Translations under genes and position numbers: made by a program | Assembly (NCBI GenBank): GCA_022710085.1 | Contig: JAKLHP010000059.1 | Location: 1 to 5,629, forward strand | Source: Patescibacteria group bacterium | Lineage (GTDB): Bacteria; Patescibacteriota; Minisyncoccia; Moranbacterales; JAKLHP01 | Reading direction: 5' to 3' | Length of the DNA: 5,629 bases | Notes under the pieces: model-generated | Seen by the model: the letters and a program-made list of their open reading frames with translations, nothing else | What the model was told of the DNA's origin: nothing | Database searches by the model: none | Shown: piece after piece, positions 1 through 4,794 of the stretch | How positions within the stretch are numbered: the stretch's first letter is position 1 | Layout: every line of letters begins with the position of its first letter

Positions 1-461
1 TTTAGGATTGATTGAATGTTAAATTTATGGAGCCCGGTATAATAGGAAAAATAAAAAGAAGCCATAGCAAAAGCCGGAATTATTAAAGTCGAAATTCTGA
101 ACAACTTGGTCAGGGAAGGATCTCCAAGGATTCTTGAAATTAGGGGAGCCGATAAGAAGAACAGAACAGTAATTGATCCAATAAGGATTGTCTGAAGGAT
201 GACAGCTTGTCCCTTTATTTTTTTTACCAGTGATGCGTTGGTTTCAAAAATTTCGCTGATATATTTGCTCATTGCTGTCGGGATTCCATTGCCAATAAGG
301 ATGATGACCATGGTTGTGAGGGTTACGACAAGCCCATAGCGCCCATAATCAGCCGGACCGAGGATCCTTCCGACTACTGAGTGAATAATGTATCCCGAAA
401 GATTAAAAATAATCTCAGAGATTGTGACCCATAAAGCTGATTTTGCAATATTATTTGACAT
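1..461 (-). CDS. Wzx/MviN-like polysaccharide flippase, N-terminal part (runs off left edge)
   Basis: This is the first 153 residues of an integral membrane protein of the polysaccharide-transporter/MOP flippase superfamily, which moves lipid-linked sugars across the cytoplasmic membrane for surface glycan assembly. The translation opens MSNNIAKSALWVTISEIIF and shows about four membrane segments (roughly residues 8-30, 43-62, 88-108 and 120-142). Between TM1 and TM2 it has the family-type turn LGPADYGRYG (34-43), and after TM2 it has GIPTAMSKYISE (59-70), where this family usually carries similar residues. Full-length members have 400-500 residues and 12-14 segments, so about two thirds lies outside the window. 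No Shine-Dalgarno precedes the ATG. A TATAAT hexamer sits only 3 nt upstream (465-470), which may mean a leaderless or near-leaderless message. It diverges from the zinc-ribbon gene at 552. The substrate cannot be told from sequence. The family call is firm, the exact subfamily is not. Confidence 0.85.
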   Translation of the reverse strand, partial: MSNNIAKSALWVTISEIIFNLSGYIIHSVVGRILGPADYGRYGLVVTLTTMVIILIGNGIPTAMSKYISEIFETNASLVKKIKGQAVILQTILIGSITVLFFLSAPLISRILGDPSLTKLFRISTLIIPAFAMASFYFSYYTGLHKFNIQSIL

Positions 462-468
462 TTTATTA

Positions 469-478
469 TAAACGTTTA
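469..478. promoter_or_regulatory. 10-bp palindrome in the divergent intergenic region
   Basis: TAAACGTTTA is a perfect palindrome 8 nt upstream of the flippase ATG and overlapping its TATAAT. It lies in the 90-nt gap shared with the first zinc-ribbon gene. On the plus strand, TTTAAA (475-480) and TATTTT (498-503) with a 17-nt spacer could be that gene's promoter. A repressor site is possible, but a single short AT-rich palindrome is weak evidence. Confidence 0.2.
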
Positions 479-551
479 AATTAGATTCAAGAGCAGGTAT
501 TTTGAAAATTGAGCCAATATCCAATTAAAAAATATTTTCAGGAGGATCATT

Positions 552-746
552 ATGGGAATCAAGAAGCTCAGATGCTGTGGAGAGGAGGTTGGTGATTTAA
601 CACCCATCAAGATAAGCGACAAGGAATGTACCATCGCTGTCTATATCTGTGGTGTCTGCGGCCGTGTCTATGAGGAGTCCCGGCTTCCCGTATTTCGTGA
701 CGGGAAAAGAATATTCCGGATTGACGGCAAAGTAGAAGCGAGATAA
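552..746 (+). CDS. small zinc-ribbon-like protein, paralogue 1 (64 aa)
   Basis: I do not recognise a named family. The 64-residue product has cysteines C8, C9, C26, C33 and C36. The pair CC-G-E-E near the N-terminus and the knuckle CGVCGRVY (33-40) make a plausible four-cysteine zinc ribbon, followed by a basic tail rich in Arg and Lys. The start is well supported: CAGGAGG (539-545) lies 6 nt upstream of the ATG. The gene has higher GC than the minus-strand genes around it. It is followed by a hairpin with a pyrimidine-rich tail (772-817) and then by a diverged paralogue at 860. The two share the pattern C-C/C-G-C, about 24-28 residues, then C-x-x-C-[GK]-R-[VI]-Y. A nucleic-acid or ribosome-related role is common for such tiny ribbons, but nothing here proves it. 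Confidence 0.7.
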   Translation: MGIKKLRCCGEEVGDLTPIKISDKECTIAVYICGVCGRVYEESRLPVFRDGKRIFRIDGKVEAR

Positions 747-771
747 AACAGGAGAAAGGAAATTTTTGATC

Positions 772-817
772 GGGCGGGTCTCTTGATAATTTCAATGAGG
801 TCCGCTCTTTTCTTCTT
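772..817 (+). terminator. hairpin with pyrimidine-rich tail after paralogue 1
   Basis: Bases 772-782 pair with 797-807 to give an 11-bp stem (core GCGGGTCTC with GAGGTCCGC) that includes three G-U pairs. The loop is 14 nt. The tail TTTTCTTCTTATT follows directly. This looks like a weak or partial intrinsic terminator, or an attenuator between the two zinc-ribbon genes. It lies in the 113-nt gap, so some read-through into the second gene is likely. Confidence 0.45.
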
Positions 818-859
818 ATTACGGGGCTTAGTGGTTTCAAAAAACATTAAGGAGAAAAC

Positions 860-1093
860 ATGGAGAAATGCGGATGCGGAGCAGAATTCGGAATCAGTAG
901 TTCGGATGCGGTAATTATTTCAGTAGGAGATTTGGAAAAAAAGAGCTGGATCCATGCCTGTGTCTGTCCGCAGTGCAAAAGAATTTATTGGTATCGGACA
1001 GGAGAACCGGTTATGACTCTCCAAAAAGAAACATTGTTTTTTGTCAGCGGGAGAGCAGCCAGGAAAAACGGTAACGGATTTGAATTTTTTTGA
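860..1093 (+). CDS. small zinc-ribbon-like protein, paralogue 2 (77 aa)
   Basis: This 77-residue product is of unknown function. Cysteines are C4 and C6 (KCGCGAEF), then C34, C36 and C39 in the knuckle HACVCPQCKRIYWY. The spacing suggests a zinc ribbon built from C4/C6 and C36/C39. It aligns with the preceding gene over most of its length, including the C-G-x-E block, the CxxC-[GK]-R-[IV]-Y block and a shared Gly-x-x-Ala-Arg near the end. That makes the two tandem diverged paralogues. The start is fixed by AAGGAG (849-854), 5 nt before the ATG. The stop TGA at 1091-1093 is followed after 3 nt by a strong intrinsic terminator. Its tail is longer than in paralogue 1 and ends in aromatic residues (FEFF). 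Confidence 0.7.
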   Translation: MEKCGCGAEFGISSSDAVIISVGDLEKKSWIHACVCPQCKRIYWYRTGEPVMTLQKETLFFVSGRAARKNGNGFEFF

Positions 1094-1096
1094 TTT

Positions 1097-1130
1097 GGTC
1101 CCTAGGCGAAGCCTTGGGACCTTTTTATTT
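1097..1130 (+). terminator. strong intrinsic terminator after paralogue 2
   Basis: GGTCCCTAGGC (1097-1107) pairs with GCCTTGGGACC (1111-1121). The stem is 11 bp with one T-T mismatch, the loop is GAA, and the tail TTTTTATTT runs from 1122 to 1130. It points in the plus direction only, because no T-run follows it on the minus strand. The convergent kinase gene ends inside this hairpin: its stop codon is the complement of 1102-1104. Confidence 0.85.
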
Positions 1131-1722
1131 CCTCGAAAACTTCTTCTTTTGGTCTATTCCCGTCGATGATTTTCATGTTCCAGATTTTGGAATATTTATC
1201 AAAAATTTCCTTTTTCCTTTTGAGATACTTGATTCCCTGATCCGGCTTTCTCTCTCGTTGCATGATTAATTCCGGATCGGCCTGAAGATAGATGGCGATA
1301 TCCGGATTTTTTATGCCGAATACTGAAAATGGTACGGAAGAAAGAAATTCAATATTCACAAGACTGTCATAAAAATATCTGTCAGTCAAAATATAATCAT
1401 AGCCGTCTTTTTCCAGTTTTTTTATTAAATTTTCAAACCTTTTAATATCAATTTTCAAAAATATTTTTCGAAGCCAGATCTGGAATATGTTAGCCTTTGT
1501 AATGCTTTTCTCCTGACTTTCAGTTGAATTTTTACATCTTTTCATGAATATGCAAAGAGGGCAATATTTTTGTCTGAATTCTTTTATCTTCTGGGCAATT
1601 CCAAACTTAACCGCATGAAAATAAAAAATCCGCTTTTCTTGCGATTCCAAATATTCTTTTAATAGATTGATTTGAGTTGATTTTCCTGATCCGTCTAAAC
1701 CGGAAATTGAGATTAGTTTCAT
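1102..1722 (-). CDS. thymidylate-kinase-like dNMP kinase
   Basis: This is a 206-residue P-loop kinase of the thymidylate kinase family, which transfers phosphate from ATP to a deoxynucleoside monophosphate (dTMP to dTDP in the typical enzyme) in the cytoplasm. Visible motifs are the Walker A loop GLDGSGKST (8-16), the DRY motif (114-116, in TDRYFYDSL), and a LID-like Arg-rich stretch around R156/R158 followed by KPDQGIKYLKRK. The length is normal for the family. An insertion after the first helix carries three cysteines (C54, C57, C63: CPLCIFMKRC), which is not typical. The last residues QGFA and the stop are encoded by the stem of the convergent terminator. A TATAAT at 1738-1743 lies 15 nt before the ATG. 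The only Shine-Dalgarno-like bases (AGGA) sit 1 nt from the ATG, too close to be ideal. Specificity for dTMP is not proven, since divergent members may act elsewhere. Confidence 0.8.
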   Translation of the reverse strand: MKLISISGLDGSGKSTQINLLKEYLESQEKRIFYFHAVKFGIAQKIKEFRQKYCPLCIFMKRCKNSTESQEKSITKANIFQIWLRKIFLKIDIKRFENLIKKLEKDGYDYILTDRYFYDSLVNIEFLSSVPFSVFGIKNPDIAIYLQADPELIMQRERKPDQGIKYLKRKKEIFDKYSKIWNMKIIDGNRPKEEVFEEIKRSQGFA

Positions 1723-1737
1723 GTCCTAATTTGTAAA

Positions 1738-1743
1738 ATTATA
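1738..1743 (-). promoter_or_regulatory. possible -10 element for the kinase gene
   Basis: A perfect TATAAT on the minus strand lies 15 nt upstream of the kinase ATG, in the 53-nt gap after the RtcB-like gene. A start about 7 nt downstream would leave a leader of only 8-9 nt. No convincing -35 box is present 16-18 nt upstream. In AT-rich DNA the hexamer alone is weak evidence. Confidence 0.3.
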
Positions 1744-1775
1744 AAGTTCGTGAGGTTTAGGTAAGATGCGGATGA

Positions 1776-3269
1776 TCAATACATCAAAGCTGCCACCGGC
1801 TGCATTTTTGCCACCACTTTGATTATTTTGTTTTCCGTCATGCCGGAAATAACTTCTTCCACATCCTTATAATACGCGCTATCCTGAAAGATGACTCCCT
1901 TGGATGCGGCATTGTATAATTTGACGTTGGTAGATTCAACTTTTTTAAACAGTTCTTTCTTGTCTTTCGGGGTATCTATTCTTGATATTTTCCTTCTTCC
2001 GGTTCCGTGAGGGGCGGAAAAAAATGTCGATTCATTTTCATCGGTTCCGACGCCGATATAAGCCGGCGTGGTCATCGAAGACGGAATGAAAACTGGTTCA
2101 CCGGTAGTTCCAAAAATAGGATGCCCTTTCATTTTTTCTGGGCCATTGGCCCGAACCGATCCATTTCTATGGATCCAGACATTTTTTCCGAAATGATTTT
2201 CCTTTTCAATGGATAGATGGGGGGCATCGTAAAGAAGGTCAAGATCAACCTGGCGGCCAAAAACTTTTTCAAGCGCTTGATCGATCTGATCGGTGAGAAT
2301 CAACCTGTTGGCAAATCCGAAATTGGCGACTGCCCGATGAGCTTTAATCATCATCCTTCCTTCCAAGCTTTCTTCTTCATATCCGAAAAAATCTTTGAGA
2401 TTCTCGTAGCTTTTGATTTTTTGGTAAAGATTTTGGTAGACTTTCTTGAGCTGGCTATCAAATGTTTTGATTCCCAATTTCAGCATCAGCTCCTGGCTCT
2501 TGTGTTCTTTTATTTTCGGGGTGTACATATATGAAACATATTGTCCGATGAGTCCTGACCCGGTATGCATCAGGATTATATATTGCCCTGGGTAAATCCC
2601 GAATTTTTGTGCTGTTTGCTCGTCTTTGATTTCAGTGATTTTCATAAGATCCAGAAAATGATTTCCGGCTGCTCCCAAAATTCCCAATCGATATTGGGCA
2701 ATTTTCAAAAACAGCTTCGGGATAACGTCCATAATTTCCCTGGTAGTGGGAATTTCATTCCTAAAGAAATTTCCTCCCTCGTATGAATTTTCAATTTCAT
2801 TTTTAGTCCGGGTTTCAAAATATTTCTTGAGCGGGATAATTCCGTTTCTGGCGATGTCTATCGACATTGGGTAGGGAATAGTCGTTCCTTTGAATTTCTT
2901 TGTGGGAACAACTTTTACCAATTCATTGAAGAGTTCATTTATTTCTTCAGGAGACGTATTATTTTCGTTCAGATCGGTTTTCAGAAACCTCATTCCGCAA
3001 TTGGGAGCGGTATCGTTGATTTGAGGAAAAATAAAATTTTCGCTAGCAACAACTGTTCCGGTTGGAGCCTTGCGTCCTTTTTTGGGATGAACATCGCTCA
3101 TTGCGGCGACATGATGAAAAAAACGTTCGTCTTTGGCGATATTTTCAAATTGGTTAAAAGTTTCATCGTTAGGCAGAAGGTTTTCTGAAGCATGAAAGAC
3201 TACCGATATTTTCATTGCCGGAGTTTTGAATTCTTTTTTGTTTTCCGATATACTTGACAGATTGTCCAT
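1776..3269 (-). CDS. divergent RtcB-family RNA ligase-like protein
   Basis: RtcB joins RNA 3'-phosphate (or 2',3'-cyclic phosphate) to 5'-OH ends using GTP and Mn2+, through a guanylated histidine. The 497-residue product shows the family's blocks in order: MSDVHPKKG (57-65), NCGMR (90-94), GNHFLDL (202-208), MHTGSG (234-239), AHRAVANFGFANR (310-322), YDAPH (347-351), WIHRNGSVRA (365-374), IPSSMTTPAYIGVG (395-408) and APHGTGRRKISR (419-430). C91, H204, H235 and H351 match metal ligands, and H421 matches the guanylated His. Three differences stand out. The usual Asp of D-x-x-C is A88. The Arg after His-x-Gly-Ser is absent. The C-terminus ends LMY where canonical RtcB ends in Lys-Gly. No Shine-Dalgarno precedes the ATG. 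M19 (KISVVF) is an alternative start. The gene follows the glycosyltransferase by 29 nt and is probably cotranscribed with it. Confidence 0.85.
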   Translation of the reverse strand: MDNLSSISENKKEFKTPAMKISVVFHASENLLPNDETFNQFENIAKDERFFHHVAAMSDVHPKKGRKAPTGTVVASENFIFPQINDTAPNCGMRFLKTDLNENNTSPEEINELFNELVKVVPTKKFKGTTIPYPMSIDIARNGIIPLKKYFETRTKNEIENSYEGGNFFRNEIPTTREIMDVIPKLFLKIAQYRLGILGAAGNHFLDLMKITEIKDEQTAQKFGIYPGQYIILMHTGSGLIGQYVSYMYTPKIKEHKSQELMLKLGIKTFDSQLKKVYQNLYQKIKSYENLKDFFGYEEESLEGRMMIKAHRAVANFGFANRLILTDQIDQALEKVFGRQVDLDLLYDAPHLSIEKENHFGKNVWIHRNGSVRANGPEKMKGHPIFGTTGEPVFIPSSMTTPAYIGVGTDENESTFFSAPHGTGRRKISRIDTPKDKKELFKKVESTNVKLYNAASKGVIFQDSAYYKDVEEVISGMTENKIIKVVAKMQPVAALMY

Positions 3270-3298
3270 TTAGGTGTATAATTTAAAGTTAGTGTCAA

Positions 3299-4411
3299 TT
3301 ATAAATTTTTATAAACTGCTTGATATTTTTCGGCGGTTTTTTTGATGTCAAAATTTTCTTTTACGAAAATTCTGGCATTTTTTCCGAGCTCAGCATAACG
3401 CGTGGAATTTTCTTTAATATCCAAAACAGCCTGGAAAAATTTTTCCATATTTCCTGTTTCTATTTTAACAGAATTTTGCTCATTTGCGAACTCCTCAAAA
3501 ATTGGCAAATCGGAAATGATTACCGGTTTTTCACAAGCCATGGCTTCGATGACGACCAAGGGGACATCAAATTTCCCTTGCATATTTTCAACAGGAAAAG
3601 TTGCCACGTCAGCCAGATTATAAACTTTTTCCAGGGTGGTGAAAGTATCGGGAATTTTCACATAGTTTTCCAGATTGTTTTCTTCGATAAGCTCGGAGAG
3701 GGCTTCTTTTTTTGTCTCGTCGTCTTTATTTTTTACCCGGCAGGCCAGGACAAATTTAATGTTTTTTTCCTTTATTATTTCGGCATGCTGGAAGATTGAT
3801 TCAATCAGCTTGTTTGTTCCGCCAAGCCGGGTAAATTCTCCGTGATAGGTTACGATGAAATCGTCCGGCTTAAATCCGAATTCTTTCATTGTTTTTTCGT
3901 CTTTAGGAGCAGGGGAGTACAAGCTCAAGTCTATTCCGGGGTAAATTTTTTCCGTGCTTTCGAATTTCAAATCTTTTAGTTTGTTCTTGGAATAATCGGA
4001 ATAAGTAATAATTAAATCAGAAAACAATATTTTCTTTAAATCTTCATTGGAGTGCAGATCTTCCCGAAGCGTGGCAATTGTCTGGATTGTTTTTCCCCTC
4101 TTTGGTCTTGCAAATTTCTTGATGAAGAACGAATTTTGCTTGGTGGGCGTGAAAAGATAATGGGTGATGTCGAAATTATTCCTATTTTTCCGAAGGAATT
4201 TAAAAAGTTTGATCTTTTGGGATAAATCAAAACGGTTGGAATTGTAAATAGGTTCCTGGATAATATTTGCCTCAAGATGCGGGAGTATTCCATTGGTGAG
4301 AAGATGAATTTCAGAATCCTTGATATTCTGAGAAAGATAGTAAGCAAAGTTTTTGGAAGCTTCATCCCAGGGAGGGCAAATGGGGCGAGTGACTAATAAT
4401 ATTTTTTTCAT
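3299..4411 (-). CDS. GT4-type glycosyltransferase (GT-B fold)
   Basis: This 370-residue protein of the glycosyltransferase family 4 / Glycos_transf_1 type would transfer a sugar from a nucleotide-sugar donor, probably to a lipid-linked or surface glycan acceptor at the membrane face. The N-terminal domain opens MKKILLVTRPICPPWDEASK. The C-terminal donor domain includes YHGEFTRLGGTNKLIES (about 189-205), a nucleotide-binding strand KFVLACRV (219-226) and the signature DVPLVVIEAMACEKPVIIS (282-300). The first Glu of the classic E-x7-E pair is not at its usual place (F281), while E289 is kept. I chose the ATG at 4411 rather than the upstream TTG at 4432. The family normally begins with this Met, and neither start has a Shine-Dalgarno. 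A TATTAT lies 4 nt upstream of the chosen ATG. The RtcB-like gene follows after 29 nt. Sugar specificity is not readable. Confidence 0.85.
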   Translation of the reverse strand: MKKILLVTRPICPPWDEASKNFAYYLSQNIKDSEIHLLTNGILPHLEANIIQEPIYNSNRFDLSQKIKLFKFLRKNRNNFDITHYLFTPTKQNSFFIKKFARPKRGKTIQTIATLREDLHSNEDLKKILFSDLIITYSDYSKNKLKDLKFESTEKIYPGIDLSLYSPAPKDEKTMKEFGFKPDDFIVTYHGEFTRLGGTNKLIESIFQHAEIIKEKNIKFVLACRVKNKDDETKKEALSELIEENNLENYVKIPDTFTTLEKVYNLADVATFPVENMQGKFDVPLVVIEAMACEKPVIISDLPIFEEFANEQNSVKIETGNMEKFFQAVLDIKENSTRYAELGKNARIFVKENFDIKKTAEKYQAVYKNL

Positions 4412-4606
4412 TCCGATAATATGGCCCGCCAATATCTTATCTATGAGCGGATTGGATATTAAAAAATTAAAATTAACCTGATAGTGATAATTTTTTCAGT
4501 CAACAGATCATTATCGGGTCATAGTGAAATATTTTTATCAGTTAGTTGTTAAATTATATTACAAGCTTTTTTACAAATGACAATTTCGCAAACTGAGAAT
4601 TCATGA
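4412..4606. other. AT-rich gene-free stretch with imperfect direct repeat
   Basis: I see no credible gene here. The stretch holds an imperfect direct repeat with a 40-bp period. The copies at 4481-4500 and 4521-4542 both begin ATAGTGA, contain a T-run and end TCAGT or TTCAGT. It also holds an inverted pair, GATAAT at 4486-4491 and ATTATC at 4510-4515. A TATATT at 4555-4560 could be a -10 for the plus-strand 23-codon ORF, but its -35 region (TTTTTA, 17 nt upstream) is poor. Regulation of that transcript, or of the divergent glycosyltransferase, is possible. Confidence 0.4.
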
Positions 4607-4613
4607 AAGGGGG
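4607..4613 (+). promoter_or_regulatory. strong Shine-Dalgarno for the 23-codon ORF
   Basis: AAGGGGG (4607-4613) is spaced 6 nt from the ATG at 4620. It is one of the strongest-looking ribosome sites in the window and contrasts with the minus-strand genes, which have none. It is the main reason to take the tiny ORF seriously. Bases 4610-4616 (GGGGATA) are also complementary to TATCCCC at 4863-4869 in the neighbouring RNA candidate. Confidence 0.5.
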
Positions 4614-4619
4614 ATAATC

Positions 4620-4691
4620 ATGAGAATCACTCTCGGTTTAAGGCCCATGTCTGAACTGATTATGGTTGAAAGTTTCTTGTCTCTTTCTTAA
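4620..4691 (+). CDS. possible 23-codon leader peptide or microprotein
   Basis: The reading frame encodes 23 residues beginning MRITLGLRPMSEL and ending SFLSLS, with a TAA stop at 4689-4691. Support comes from a well-placed strong Shine-Dalgarno. There is no recognisable domain and no clear membrane segment. The ORF covers the whole 5' arm of the rod-like hairpin at 4640-4743, and its stop lies in the apical loop, so translating ribosomes would open the structure. That geometry suits a leader peptide. However, the hairpin ends in a T-run and no plus-strand gene follows, so there is nothing obvious to attenuate except the RNA candidate downstream. It may instead be an unstable microprotein, or the frame may be chance inside a structured RNA. 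Confidence 0.35.
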   Translation: MRITLGLRPMSELIMVESFLSLS

Positions 4692-4751
4692 CGAAGAGAG
4701 GCAGACTTTCCTTCGAAAAACCATATTTAGTTCCCTGGGCCTTTTTTATTT
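4640..4751 (+). ncRNA. rod-like structured RNA ending in an intrinsic terminator (element A)
   Basis: Four nested helices can be drawn by eye. AAGGCCCA (4640-4647) pairs with TGGGCCTT (4736-4743), perfect over 8 bp. Bases 4653-4667 pair with 4719-4733 over 15 positions with one T-T mismatch and one G-U. GAAAGT (4668-4673) pairs with ACTTTC (4705-4710). TCTCTT (4680-4685) pairs with AAGAGA (4694-4699) around an 8-nt loop. An 8-nt bulge lies at 4711-4718. The tail TTTTTTATTT (4742-4751) follows the closing helix, so transcription is plus-strand and ends here. It could be an elongated terminator, a stable small RNA, or the structured part of the 23-codon mRNA. It does not match 6S, SRP, tmRNA or RNase P RNA as I know them. 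The structure is well supported; the function is unknown. Confidence 0.6.
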
Positions 4752-4759
4752 GCAGAGAC

Positions 4760-4788
4760 TTGACAATTTTCAGTTTCTTTGCTAGTAT
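4760..4788 (+). promoter_or_regulatory. sigma70-type promoter of the downstream RNA candidate
   Basis: A perfect -35 TTGACA (4760-4765), a 17-nt spacer and a -10 TAGTAT (4783-4788) preceded by TGC give an extended -10. The predicted start is about 4795. This is the best promoter in the window. It lies just after the T-run of element A and faces no protein gene, which argues that it drives an RNA. Confidence 0.7.
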
Positions 4789-4794
4789 GACCTG

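Noticed and set aside
607..840. 77-codon minus-strand open frame over the first zinc-ribbon gene
   Set aside because: It is antisense to a well-supported gene with a strong ribosome site. The composition (many Arg, Ser and His) is typical of a shadow frame.
3275..3298. TTGACA (3293-3298) plus TATACA (3275-3280) as a promoter for the RtcB-like gene
   Set aside because: The spacer is only 12 nt, too short for sigma70. The TATACA alone is mentioned under the leaderless observation.
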